Below are positions 52,701 through 61,301 of a DNA stretch of 64,000 nt, piece after piece. The notes under the pieces were generated by a model. It had not been told where the DNA came from and searched no databases. It was given only the letters and a program-made list of their open reading frames with translations. The stretch is from Natronomonas pharaonis DSM 2160. GTDB lineage: Archaea > Halobacteriota > Halobacteria > Halobacteriales > Haloarculaceae. Both the position numbers and the translations under genes were made by a program. The stretch spans positions 186,001 to 250,000 of the forward strand of contig NC_007426.1 in NCBI RefSeq assembly GCF_000026045.1, given 5' to 3'. How positions within the stretch are numbered: position 1 is the stretch's first letter; each line of letters opens with the position of its first letter.

Positions 52701-55700
52701 TCACATGAAGTCCGCGATGCCGCTCTGTTTGTTCGTGTCGTCTTCGAATATCGACTCGACGGCGCGGTCGAGAATCCGCAGCCGCTGTTTGGTGTACTCC
52801 CGGCAGCCGTACTCCTCGGCGACCTGAATCGCGGTGTCGATGTACTTGTTGACAGACCCTTGATGGACGGTGAGGTTGACGCGGCCGCCGCATTCGCGGC
52901 AGTCGCCGGTCAGCGGGACACGGCGATACTTTTCGCCGCAGTCGAGACAGCGCGTTTCCTGTCTGGAGAAGGCCCGGAGATTGCCGATAATATCCGGCAG
53001 GAAGTGGTACTCGATGACCCGCTCGGCGACATCAGTCTCATCGACCGACCGGAGCTTCCGGGAAAGCTCGAGCTGGGCGTCCATCTTTTCCATCATGTCG
53101 CCGAGCGTCTTGTATGCCGACAGGTCCGGCCCGGCAGCGAGGTCGACGGTGTCGTGAGTGTGCTCAAAGCCGCGGTACTCGTCGGCGGTGCCGAGGGTGT
53201 CTTCGCCGAGTTGGATGAGCGATTCGACCTCGCCGGGGTCGGCCATCTCGCGGGTGGCCTCGAAGAACGCACGGGGATACGAGGAGACGATGTCCATGTT
53301 GTGGGCCTCGTCGTCGATTTCGGCGGGGTCGATGCGCGACGACATCACAAGCGGCGCGTCCATCCGGCCGCCGCGCTGGTCGGGGAGAAACGTCTTCGAG
53401 AAGTTGAGCAGGCCATCGAGGAGGAGCATGACACAGTCCTCGTCGCCGTCGCAGTTCCGCCGCTTTGCGGCGTGGAAATACGGATGTGCGTAGCCGACTG
53501 CGGCCGACGTAAAGCCGATGACCCGGCCGACAACGGCCGCCGAGGTGTGGGGAGCCATCCCGAAGACGAGTTCGCCGACGATGTCGTCGCGGTCCTCGGC
53601 GTCGTAGAACGGCTCCAAGCCGTAATACTGTTCGAGGAGGTCATCGACGAAGTCGGCGGTCCGCAGCATGTGCTCGGCTGCGCCGTTGGATAACACCACG
53701 TCCTGAACCCGGAGTTCGACGAGCTGGTCTTCGTGGGTCAGCGGCTCGCCGTGGATATCCGTCTCGTAGCCGAGCGACCGGAGCTGGTCGGCGGTCACGT
53801 CGAGTTCGGCCGCCCGGACCGACGTGACCGGCAGGTCGGTCATGTCGTAGCGAACAGTGCCGTCTTTGAACGCCGAGACGCCGTGTTTCGCTCTGAGAAC
53901 GCCTTTTTCAATCGGCTCGGGGACCTTGTGCTCCGAGGACAGTCCTTTGACGCCTTTGAGCACGTCAAAGGCGTTTTCGCGTTCGCCGACGTTCGACAGC
54001 GCCGAGCGGTACTCCTCGTGGACGTTGACGGTCCGATTCTGGACGGCGTCGGCCTCCCGTTCGCAGTTCGGACAGATTGCCCGCCCCGACTCGTCCGGGT
54101 CGACATCGATGTTACAGTCGTAGCAGACGTACCGGGGGTCGGTCACCGATTCGCAGTCGGGACACCGCGCCCGGAACGTCTCGGTGTCACAGGCGGGGCA
54201 CTGTCGGCGGCCGACCTGTACCTCGACCTCGCCCGGTGTGTCCTGCATCGACTCGGCGTGGGTGGCCGCTTCGGCGATATCCCGCTGGGAGCCGCCCGCC
54301 TCGCCGATGGGAAACAGCGTGTGGACGGCCGGCGAGAGGTCGCGCTTTTCGGATTTTTCGGGGCGGCCCATCCGACAGCCGATGCGGGTTGGCGCGCGCT
54401 CGCGGACCTCGAAGGGGGCGACCTCGTTGACCGCGCGGACGGCGTTGTCGCCATCGTCGTAGCTGCGGGCGGCCGTCGATAGCTCGTCCCAGGTCCGTTC
54501 GAGGCCCTCGGTGAGCCCGAGCGACCGGACCAGCGGCTCGGCGTCGGGGACCGTCAGTGTCTCCTCGCCCTGCGTGTGCTCGACGAGCAGCACCTCCAGC
54601 GCCTCCCGAACCGGTTCCGACCGTGGGACGACAAGCGTCGATTCGGCCGCACCGTCCGGCGGGCGGGTCTGCTGTGCCCCGTCGGTCTCCGCCCAGTGGC
54701 CCTCGCTTGCGGCGGCCGCAAGCGCCTCGAACCGCTCGACGTCGAGGTCGTGCCACAGGTAGGTGTACTCCGGATGTAACGGCGCGTCGTAACGCTCGGC
54801 CCATTCGAGCGCCTGTTCGGCGCTTGGGTGTTCGAGGTCGACCCGCGGCGAGTCGGCCAGCGCTTGTACATCCGCACCGGCCGCCGCGAGGTCCTGTGTC
54901 CACCACTCCGGGGCGTAGGCGGCCGGCGACAGCGGATGGTTGTTCTCGACGAACTCGCCGTAGTTGACCAGGTACTCGCCCAAATCGAGAATCGCCTCGA
55001 CGCCGTTTCTGATTTCGAGCGCCTCTTCGGGGTCGTCGACCCGACGGACATCACCGTTTGCGAGTTTGACCGTCGGCCCCTCGATGGTGTCGACGGGGAC
55101 GACGCCAGCGGCCTTGCCGGGGCGTTCGGTCTTGATTTGGGTGCCGGTCGCGAGGAAGTCGTCGATGAGATGCATCGCCGCTGGGTGGACGCCGGCCGTC
55201 GCGAAACCGTGGTTTCGCGCCCGGCCATACCGCAGGCGGAAGCCGCCGGGCTCTGAAGGGTGGCCGAAGACCGGGCGACCGGCAATGAGGTCACGGAGGA
55301 ATTTCTTCTGCGGGTCGGGACGCGGCGGGCCGGACGGCGCGTCGGCCTCTTCGTCGCCAGCAGAACTGTCGTCGATATCACTGTCGTCGGCAGCGTCCTC
55401 GTCGGTCCCGTCGTCGCTGTCAGCGTCGGCCTCGTCAGTATCCTCGCCGGTCTTGTAGGTACCGTCGATGAGGTCCTGCAGCCACGGCCAGTCGACTTCG
55501 TCGAGCTGTGAGGTGTACCGCTGAATCTTTGGGGCCTTCTGTGCGATGCCCTCCCCGAGCACGAGGCACATGCCGCCGCGGGCGCTGTTGGTGTCGACGC
55601 GTTCGAGGTCCCGGAAGCCCGAAACCTCCTCGTCACCGGTGGCCTCCCCATCGAGCATGATGGGCATGTGCTCGGCGATGAATTTCGTCTCCTCGTCTTT

Positions 55701-56297
55701 CGGGGCGTACTGCAGCCCCGTCTCGTCGTCGTATAGGGACAGTTCCTCGGCGTACCGCTCGGTTTCGTCGTTTCTGGCTTTGTACTCGTCGATGCCGATG
55801 AGCGTCCGGGTGTAGTCGGCAACGAGCACCGAAAGCGCCTGTGCGGTCCCGCCGGCCGACCGGATGGGGCCGGCGTAGTAGATGTTGATGAACTCCGTGC
55901 CATCGTCGTTCTCCAGCAACTCGACCCGGTCGATGCCTTCGATGGGGGCCGCGACGACGCCCTCTGTCAGCAGCGCAACGGCGGTCCGGACCGCTCCCTC
56001 GACCTTGCCAGCGCGAGTCTCGTAGTCGCCGACCTCGTCGTTAGCGAAGTCGGCAGCCAGTTCGAGGGCCGCCTCCTCTCTGGAGAGGTCGGGGTCGGCC
56101 TCCATCTCCCGAACTCGCTCGGCGACCCCGTCGATGCCGAGGATGTTCTCGACCCGGTCGGCCATGTCCTTGGCGATGGGGATTTCGATGTCCTCTGTCG
56201 GGTCGCCGCCGCGTTTGCGGGCCTCGCGAGCGACAGACAGGGCCGTATCGAGGTCGGATTCGAGCCGCCGGAAGTACTGCTCGTCGTCCTCGCGCAT
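52701..56297 (-). CDS. polC: DNA polymerase D large subunit (DP2)
   Basis: A 1198-residue catalytic subunit of replicative DNA polymerase D. The double-psi-barrel active site is marked by RRNCDGDEDCVMLLLDGLLN and DQRGGRMDAPLV (about residues 945-980). Zinc-binding modules lie at about 665-715 (CPACDTETFRARCPDC, CYDCNIDVD, CPNC) and near 1145 (CLDCGEKYRRVPLTGDCREC). An acidic Asp/Glu insert of about 45 residues lies at about 283-330. There is no intein, although many archaeal DP2 genes carry one. Located 15 bases after the PPC gene on the same strand. Confidence 0.95.
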   Translation of the reverse strand: MREDDEQYFRRLESDLDTALSVAREARKRGGDPTEDIEIPIAKDMADRVENILGIDGVAERVREMEADPDLSREEAALELAADFANDEVGDYETRAGKVEGAVRTAVALLTEGVVAAPIEGIDRVELLENDDGTEFINIYYAGPIRSAGGTAQALSVLVADYTRTLIGIDEYKARNDETERYAEELSLYDDETGLQYAPKDEETKFIAEHMPIMLDGEATGDEEVSGFRDLERVDTNSARGGMCLVLGEGIAQKAPKIQRYTSQLDEVDWPWLQDLIDGTYKTGEDTDEADADSDDGTDEDAADDSDIDDSSAGDEEADAPSGPPRPDPQKKFLRDLIAGRPVFGHPSEPGGFRLRYGRARNHGFATAGVHPAAMHLIDDFLATGTQIKTERPGKAAGVVPVDTIEGPTVKLANGDVRRVDDPEEALEIRNGVEAILDLGEYLVNYGEFVENNHPLSPAAYAPEWWTQDLAAAGADVQALADSPRVDLEHPSAEQALEWAERYDAPLHPEYTYLWHDLDVERFEALAAAASEGHWAETDGAQQTRPPDGAAESTLVVPRSEPVREALEVLLVEHTQGEETLTVPDAEPLVRSLGLTEGLERTWDELSTAARSYDDGDNAVRAVNEVAPFEVRERAPTRIGCRMGRPEKSEKRDLSPAVHTLFPIGEAGGSQRDIAEAATHAESMQDTPGEVEVQVGRRQCPACDTETFRARCPDCESVTDPRYVCYDCNIDVDPDESGRAICPNCEREADAVQNRTVNVHEEYRSALSNVGERENAFDVLKGVKGLSSEHKVPEPIEKGVLRAKHGVSAFKDGTVRYDMTDLPVTSVRAAELDVTADQLRSLGYETDIHGEPLTHEDQLVELRVQDVVLSNGAAEHMLRTADFVDDLLEQYYGLEPFYDAEDRDDIVGELVFGMAPHTSAAVVGRVIGFTSAAVGYAHPYFHAAKRRNCDGDEDCVMLLLDGLLNFSKTFLPDQRGGRMDAPLVMSSRIDPAEIDDEAHNMDIVSSYPRAFFEATREMADPGEVESLIQLGEDTLGTADEYRGFEHTHDTVDLAAGPDLSAYKTLGDMMEKMDAQLELSRKLRSVDETDVAERVIEYHFLPDIIGNLRAFSRQETRCLDCGEKYRRVPLTGDCRECGGRVNLTVHQGSVNKYIDTAIQVAEEYGCREYTKQRLRILDRAVESIFEDDTNKQSGIADFM

Positions 56298-56312
56298 CTA
56301 GCGCTCCCGCAT

Positions 56313-56735
56313 CTACAGCGGCCAGAGGTCGAGGTCGGTTGTCTCGTCGTGTTCGCGTTCGAGGTGGGCGTCGAACGTTCGCACGTAGAGTTCGCCGGCG
56401 AAGGTCGTCGCCGAATCGAGATGGCCGCCGACCATCGAGCCGTCCTCGCGGGACAGCGTCACGTGCGTGTGGGCGAACCGTTCGCCGTCGAGGTGGGAGA
56501 TGTTCCCAAGCGCCGTCGTCACCTCGAAGGGTTCGTCGAACTCGACGGGGTAGTACTCCTGTTCGACCTGGTCGTAGAAGTAGACCGTCGCATCCTGGAC
56601 GGCACCCAAACCGAGGAAGAACGCGGCGTCAATGTCTTCCTCGGCCGCGAACGCCTCTATCTGCTCGCGCCAGTCACGTCCGTGTTCGAGCCGGGCGACG
56701 TACTCGCGGTCGCCCTCGACGCGCTGATAATCCAT
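56313..56735 (-). CDS. PPC (DUF296) domain protein
   Basis: A 140-residue single-domain protein with the PPC/PCC fold also found in plant AT-hook proteins. Diagnostic segments are LEHGRDWREQIEAFAAEEDI, AAFFLGLGAVQDATVYFYD and AHTHVTLSREDGSMVGGHLD with the conserved His-Thr-His and GGH. These prokaryotic proteins form trimers and are presumed to bind DNA or nucleotides. The ATG at 56735 follows a T-rich TATA-like stretch near 56762. It is cotranscribed with polD large subunit (15-base gap), which is suggestive but unproven functionally. Confidence 0.85.
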   Translation of the reverse strand: MDYQRVEGDREYVARLEHGRDWREQIEAFAAEEDIDAAFFLGLGAVQDATVYFYDQVEQEYYPVEFDEPFEVTTALGNISHLDGERFAHTHVTLSREDGSMVGGHLDSATTFAGELYVRTFDAHLEREHDETTDLDLWPL

Positions 56736-56813
56736 GTTGGAGCAATCGACGGCACCGCCCAAAAAGCGTTCGGGGATACCGTGCCGCCGCGGGCGTCCCG
56801 ACCGAAACGCCGG

Positions 56814-56981
56814 CTACCGCCACTCGTCGACGGCGACCGTCGACGAGGTCGGCATCGTGAGATAGGCTCCGTCCCGGCAAAGCTCCGCGATGACGAGCTG
56901 CTCGCCGTCATCGCCGTCGTCGACCGAAGCCATAACCTCACAGTCCGAAACCGTCACCGGCGTGGCCGGGTTCTGTGACAT
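56814..56981 (-). CDS. 55-residue acidic small protein
   Basis: A short gene opening with ATG at 56981 and ending with TAG at 56814-56816. The product begins SQNPATPVTVSDCEVMASVD, is acidic, and continues with strands (EQLVIAELCRDGAYLTMPTS, TVAVDEW). A very good TATA box at 57004-57012 lies 27 bases upstream. The pattern resembles a family of about 55-60-residue haloarchaeal proteins of unknown function. It sits between polD small subunit and the PPC gene on the same strand. Confidence 0.65.
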   Translation of the reverse strand: MSQNPATPVTVSDCEVMASVDDGDDGEQLVIAELCRDGAYLTMPTSSTVAVDEWR

Positions 56982-57003
56982 ACATGCTAATAGTTGACAG
57001 TGG

Positions 57004-57012
57004 GTATATAAC
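57004..57012 (-). promoter_or_regulatory. TATA box for the 55-residue protein
   Basis: GTTATATAC on the minus strand, centred about 27 bases before the ATG at 56981. Confidence 0.6.
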
Positions 57013-57068
57013 GGTGACGATGTGACGCCGTGTCATACCGTCGTCTGACGGCAGCTACATATAAATCT

Positions 57069-57100
57069 TATAAACAAAAATGAGGATTCTGAACAAAAAG
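57069..57100 (-). terminator. T-rich terminator after the polD small-subunit gene
   Basis: Two T-runs on the minus strand, CTTTTTGTTC and CATTTTTGTTT, follow the stop codon at 57124 within 55 bases, separating the gene from the 55-residue ORF. Confidence 0.55.
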
Positions 57101-57123
57101 GCGAAAGAAAGCCGAAATCCGGC

Positions 57124-58875
57124 CTATGAGAACTTGTGGACCGTCATATCGAGGGAGCCGAGGTCGACGACCGGCGCGAAGCCGGCGTCGGGGTCGATGT
57201 TGACGCTCTTTTGGAAATCGGTCTGGGCCTGCCAGCAGCCGGAGTTGACCGCCAGCACGTTCCGGTACTGTCCCCAGCCGAGCTTGTGGACGTGGCCGGT
57301 ATGGAAGATATCCGGCACCTCGTCCATAACGAGGTAGTCCTGCTGTTCGGGGGCGAGCCGTGTGTGGCCGCCGAACTGTGGGGCGACGTGGCGCTTTTTC
57401 AATAGCTGAAACATCGCCAGATGTGGGTCGTCGTAGCTGGCCTTCGCGTCGGGCATCTCGGCGATGACCTCATCGAGCGAGACGCCGTGGTACATCAGCA
57501 CCGAAACGCCCTCCAGCGTGACGACAGCGGGGTTGGACGCAATCTGTGCGTCATGGGCGGTCATTATCGACCGGAGCTCCTCGTCGAAGCCAGGTTGGGG
57601 TTCGGCGAGCCTGACGGCGTCGTGGTTGCCGGGAATCATCACGATCTCGATGTCGCCCGGAACCGATTTCAGCCGCTCCGAGAACTGCTCGTACTGGTCG
57701 AAGATGTCGACGATGTCAAGTTCCTCGTCTTGGTCCGGGTAGACGCCGACTCCTTCGACCATGTCGCCGGCGATGAGCAGATACTCGATGTTCGCCGCTT
57801 CGTCGGTATGGAGCCACGCGGCGAACCGTTCCCATGCGTCGGCCATGAACTCCTGGCTACCGACGTGTACGTCGCTTATCAACGCTGCCTCGACATGGCG
57901 GTCGGCCGTCGACGGCTCGTGGGTCCGCGGCACGTCCGGGAAGTAGAGGTCGTCGACGAACATGATGGAACCGTCATCGGAGAGTGTCCCCTCAACCGCG
58001 ACGACCTCATCGTAGAGGAGTTCATCGACGAGCCCGGCGATGTCCCGGTCTTTCAGTATCATGCAGGGGAAGACGCCGGTGGTGTCTTCGAGTTCGATAA
58101 GCCAGTGTCCGGACGCGGTAGAGCGGATATCCGAGACCATCCCGACCATCTCGGCTTCGCCGCCGCCCGGACTCGCCTCCAACGCAGAGGCGTTGCGGTG
58201 GTTGACCCGTCCTTTCAGCGTCTTCGAGAGGCGCTCGTAGCGGTCCCGGAAGGTCGCCACGAAGTCGTCGTACTCCCCGGTTCCGGTCGACCGACCGGTC
58301 ATGTCGTTGCCGATGTCGAGGTCGCGGAGCGACTGGTCCGTGTTCCGTTCCCGTGTGGACGCCTCACTTGACCCCTCTGTTTCAACTGGAGGTTCTCCCC
58401 CAGATTCAGCGGCGGTGGCGGGTTCTGCAGCCGAAGAAGAGGGGTGTTCATTTCTACCAGACTGCCCGACTCCGCCACTACCATCCTCAGTTTCAACTGG
58501 AGACGGGTCGTCATCGGCAGCGTCGGGGACCGGCTCCGGCTGCGAGGCTTCCTGTGCCTGCTCGCCGGCATCGGAGCCGTCCGAAACAGCTCCGGATGAG
58601 GCACTCGAGGTGGTCGTTTCGGGGTCGTCCGGGCTGGCGCCGTCGTCCCCCTCCGAAATGGGGTCCCGGCGAGCGGTTGGCCCACCCTCGTCAAGGGCGG
58701 CGCGGACATCGTCGGCAGTGAGTTTCAGCGCGTCGTCCGGCGTTGCCTCGACAGCGACAAGCAGCGCCGTGGCAGTGTCGTCAGCACGGGCAAGCAGCGT
58801 TATCGCCTCGCGGTCGGCCGTGTAGCCGTGGCTGGCGAGTTCGCGGGCGATGCGGGCCGGCGCTTCCTGCGGCAC
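57124..58875 (-). CDS. polB: DNA polymerase D small subunit (DP1)
   Basis: A 583-residue protein combining an N-terminal helical domain (about 1-62), a disordered Ser/Glu/Pro/Thr linker (about 65-200), an OB-fold (about 240-315) and a Mre11-like 3'-5' exonuclease (about 325-583). Phosphoesterase motifs are all present: ALISDVHVGSQ, LLIAGDMVEGVGVYPDQ, MIPGNHDAVRL, YHGVS and FHTGHVHKLG. The active-site histidine and aspartates appear intact, so proofreading should work. It is separated from the DP2 gene by two small genes. Confidence 0.95.
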   Translation of the reverse strand: MPQEAPARIARELASHGYTADREAITLLARADDTATALLVAVEATPDDALKLTADDVRAALDEGGPTARRDPISEGDDGASPDDPETTTSSASSGAVSDGSDAGEQAQEASQPEPVPDAADDDPSPVETEDGSGGVGQSGRNEHPSSSAAEPATAAESGGEPPVETEGSSEASTRERNTDQSLRDLDIGNDMTGRSTGTGEYDDFVATFRDRYERLSKTLKGRVNHRNASALEASPGGGEAEMVGMVSDIRSTASGHWLIELEDTTGVFPCMILKDRDIAGLVDELLYDEVVAVEGTLSDDGSIMFVDDLYFPDVPRTHEPSTADRHVEAALISDVHVGSQEFMADAWERFAAWLHTDEAANIEYLLIAGDMVEGVGVYPDQDEELDIVDIFDQYEQFSERLKSVPGDIEIVMIPGNHDAVRLAEPQPGFDEELRSIMTAHDAQIASNPAVVTLEGVSVLMYHGVSLDEVIAEMPDAKASYDDPHLAMFQLLKKRHVAPQFGGHTRLAPEQQDYLVMDEVPDIFHTGHVHKLGWGQYRNVLAVNSGCWQAQTDFQKSVNIDPDAGFAPVVDLGSLDMTVHKFS

Positions 58876-58956
58876 AGTCGTTGGTTCGCTGCCGTGGGCA
58901 AAAGGTTGCCGTCACGGGGCGGCAACCACAACAAAAACATCGCGGACCCAGAACGT

Positions 58957-58964
58957 TCAAATTT
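58957..58964 (+). promoter_or_regulatory. TATA-like box for the signal peptidase gene
   Basis: TCAAATTT lies 26 bases before the ATG at 58987 and supports that start over earlier in-frame codons. Confidence 0.5.
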
Positions 58965-58986
58965 CCTGGGGCGTTACGCAGCGCCA

Positions 58987-59817
58987 ATGAGCGACAGGAC
59001 GGACGGCGGTCGCGAGGGCGACCCGTCCGAGACGGAGCCGGAACCGGAGGGCGACCCCTTCGAGTACCCGGCTGCCGAAGACCGCGACGATGGGGATGGG
59101 GAAACGGGCGACAGCCCGGAGGGGCTGGTAGAGTGGGTCAGGTGGTTCCGAACGACCGACGACGGCGCTGTCGTCTACCTCCGTGACATCGTCACGAGCG
59201 TCGCCGCCGTCCTGCTGGTTGGGGCGGTGCTTTTCGGCATCAGCGGTATCTGGCCGCCGATGGTGGCCGTCGAGTCCGGCAGTATGGAGCCGAACATGGA
59301 GCGGGGAGACCTCATCTTCATCGTCGACAACGAGCGGTTCACGCCGGACGAGGCCATCAGCAACGACGGGTCCACGACCGGCGTTGTGCCAGCCGATGTC
59401 GCCGCCGAGCACGACCGGACGAAGTTCAGCGACCACGGCGATGTCATAATCTTCCTCCCGAACGGAGAACATCCGATTCAGGTCATCCACCGCGCGATGC
59501 TGTGGGTCGAAGACGGTGAAAACTGGTACGATAGAGCCGACCCCGACGCTATTGGCGGGGCCGAAAACTGCGATGAGCTCGAAGCCTGTCCCGCACCGAA
59601 CGGCGGGTTCATCACCAAAGGCGACGACAACGGCGACTACGACCAAGTCAATCAACTCAGCGACCCGGTCAAACCGGAGTGGATTACCGGCACCGCGGAG
59701 GTCCGAATCCCGTATCTCGGCCACATCCGCCTGACGTTCGCCGGCCAGCCGGCCCCACCAGTGACTGAACCCGTCGGCGCAACGAACGCTACGAGCGCGG
59801 GACCGCAGGCAGTCTAG
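58987..59817 (+). CDS. sec11: Signal peptidase I (Sec11-like, S26B)
   Basis: A 276-residue membrane protease that removes Sec signal peptides. After a 45-residue acidic cytoplasmic tail comes one membrane helix (about 66-88). The nucleophile is Ser99 in VESGSMEPNMERGD, the catalytic His168 in VIHRAMLWV (archaeal enzymes use Ser-His-Asp), and the aspartate lies in TKGDDNGDYDQ (about 213). A long insert between Ser and His (NERFTPDEAISNDGSTTGVV) is typical of haloarchaeal enzymes. Start at 58987 fits a leaderless message. Confidence 0.9.
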   Translation: MSDRTDGGREGDPSETEPEPEGDPFEYPAAEDRDDGDGETGDSPEGLVEWVRWFRTTDDGAVVYLRDIVTSVAAVLLVGAVLFGISGIWPPMVAVESGSMEPNMERGDLIFIVDNERFTPDEAISNDGSTTGVVPADVAAEHDRTKFSDHGDVIIFLPNGEHPIQVIHRAMLWVEDGENWYDRADPDAIGGAENCDELEACPAPNGGFITKGDDNGDYDQVNQLSDPVKPEWITGTAEVRIPYLGHIRLTFAGQPAPPVTEPVGATNATSAGPQAV

Positions 59818-59845
59818 AACAGTTCTGTCGTCCGTTCGCTACGTG

Positions 59846-60172
59846 TCAGTCGTCGTCGCGCTTCCGCTTTACCGGCACGACGACGGCTTGGACGATATCG
59901 CCTTCCTCGATGTCCAGCGCCTCCCGCTCTGCGTCAGGTATCGACACCCGGCCGCCGCTTTGGACGCGGGTTTTGAACGTCGCCATCTGGCTCATCGTAC
60001 CGATCTGGTCGGAGAGGTCGCCGAGGTCCGGCGTTGCCGTCCCGCCGCCGAGGAGGAGTTGTTGAAGCGCCTCCTGCTGCTTCTTTGTCGCCTGTTCGGA
60101 GGTTTCCTGTACCGTTTTCAGCAGATTCGGCGGCCACATGATGCCGTCTTGGCCGCTGTCGTCGTCGGACAT
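59846..60172 (-). CDS. AbrB-domain protein, possible PhaR-type regulator
   Basis: A 108-residue protein. Residues about 12-60 are helical (PNLLKTVQETSEQATKKQQE), phasin-like in character. The C-terminal 45 residues form an AbrB/SpoVT swapped hairpin (KTRVQSGGRVSIPDAEREAL, DIEEGDIVQAVVVPV). In some haloarchaea an AbrB-type repressor, PhaR, controls granule proteins of polyhydroxyalkanoate storage. Here it is divergent from a MaoC hydratase gene, with back-to-back TATA boxes. PHA involvement is inference; phaC/phaE are not in this window. Confidence 0.75.
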   Translation of the reverse strand: MSDDDSGQDGIMWPPNLLKTVQETSEQATKKQQEALQQLLLGGGTATPDLGDLSDQIGTMSQMATFKTRVQSGGRVSIPDAEREALDIEEGDIVQAVVVPVKRKRDDD

Positions 60173-60199
60173 CGTAGCCGTGCCTACCGCCGCCGCGCG

Positions 60200-60242
60200 A
60201 ATAAGTGTTGTAGTACCCCGCGGGCCGGCACCGGGATTTAGG
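60200..60242. promoter_or_regulatory. Divergent promoter region of the AbrB and MaoC genes
   Basis: A minus-strand TATA-like CACTTATT (60200-60207, about 31 bases before the ATG at 60172) and a plus-strand GATTTAGG (60235-60242, about 28 bases before the ATG at 60267) lie about 30 bases apart, so a single regulator could control both genes. Confidence 0.5.
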
Positions 60243-60266
60243 GACGCCCACCCCGATACGGGACGC

Positions 60267-60740
60267 ATGACCGAAGAAGAGACCGGACCGGACGTACCGA
60301 TTGCCGCCGGCGAGGACCGACCGGACTGGGAAACGGAAAGCGACATCGACGGCGAGCCGTCGGTTGGCGATACGCTCCGGTTCAGCAAACCGGTCTCGGA
60401 AGCCGATGTCGAGCGGTTCGCGCTCGCGTCGGGCGATACGAACCCCCTACATCTCGATGAGGCAAGCGCGGCCGGGACGCGCTTCGGGGGGCGAATCGTC
60501 CACGGCGGACTCATTGCTGGCATCATCAGCGCCGCGCTTGCCCGGCTCCCGGGGACCGTCGTATATCTTGAACAGGACCTGACGTTCCGTTCGCCGGTCC
60601 GTATTGGCGAAACGGTGACCGCTGAACTCGAAGTCGTCGACGACCTCAGCGAGGCGAAATACCGGCTCCGAACGGTCGCCCGGACGGACGGCGACGCCGC
60701 CGTCGAAGGGACCGCGACGGTTCTCATCGAGGACGCCTGA
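60267..60740 (+). CDS. MaoC-family (R)-specific enoyl-CoA hydratase
   Basis: A 157-residue hot-dog-fold enzyme. The hydratase motif is ALASGDTNPLHLDEA (about residues 61-75), with the catalytic Asp and His, followed by TRFGGRIVHGGLIAGIIS. MaoC/PhaJ enzymes hydrate trans-enoyl-CoA to (R)-3-hydroxyacyl-CoA and can feed polyhydroxyalkanoate synthesis or act in fatty-acid breakdown. The N-terminal 35 residues are an acidic, flexible extension. Divergent from the AbrB gene. Confidence 0.85.
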   Translation: MTEEETGPDVPIAAGEDRPDWETESDIDGEPSVGDTLRFSKPVSEADVERFALASGDTNPLHLDEASAAGTRFGGRIVHGGLIAGIISAALARLPGTVVYLEQDLTFRSPVRIGETVTAELEVVDDLSEAKYRLRTVARTDGDAAVEGTATVLIEDA

Positions 60741-60778
60741 GCACACGAGGGCGGTGGGCCGAAAACGTATGGTGTCCG

Positions 60779-61285
60779 TTACCGCTCGACGACAAGCAGC
60801 GCGACCCGTTCGAGAACGAGCGCCTCCAGCGAAGCGGTGGTCGCTTCCAGCTCAGCCACACCGATGTCGTAAAACGAGCGGACGCGGTCGCGGTCGTAGT
60901 TCCCGAGCGTCTCGGCAGGCAGAAGCGAGTCGGCGACGGCGTCGGCGGCAGCCGCCTCGTCTCCGTCACCGGAGACAACGACAACCGTGGAGGTTTCACC
61001 CTCCGAGACGCCTATTTCGAGCGCGCGGTCGATCTGTCGCCGGCCGGCCGCATAGAGCATGATTTCAACGCCGCGGTCGCGGGCGATGGCTGCACCACGG
61101 CTCCGTTCGCGGTCAGCCAGTTCGACGGCGCGTTCGAGGTGGCGCCGGGAGACGATACATCGGGCGTCGAACGCCTGCACGGTCACGCCGTGGTCGGTAC
61201 CGACCTCGTCGAGGAATTGGACGAACGAACCCACGTCGGGGGCCGTCTCGCCGCCGATGTCCGCGATGCCTTCGACCACCCGCAT
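60779..61285 (-). CDS. cgi121: KEOPS complex subunit Cgi121
   Basis: A 168-residue protein of the Cgi121/CGI-121 family, which brings tRNA to the KEOPS complex for N6-threonylcarbamoyladenosine (t6A) at position 37. Segments HGVTVQAFDARCIVSRRHLE, GRRQIDRALEIGVSEGETS and VVVVSGDGD match the family. The gene directly follows the Hel308 helicase gene (about 16 bases), as in other haloarchaea, so the two are likely cotranscribed. Confidence 0.87.
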   Translation of the reverse strand: MRVVEGIADIGGETAPDVGSFVQFLDEVGTDHGVTVQAFDARCIVSRRHLERAVELADRERSRGAAIARDRGVEIMLYAAGRRQIDRALEIGVSEGETSTVVVVSGDGDEAAAADAVADSLLPAETLGNYDRDRVRSFYDIGVAELEATTASLEALVLERVALLVVER

Positions 61286-61301
61286 GGTTAGCGTCCCTCC
61301 A

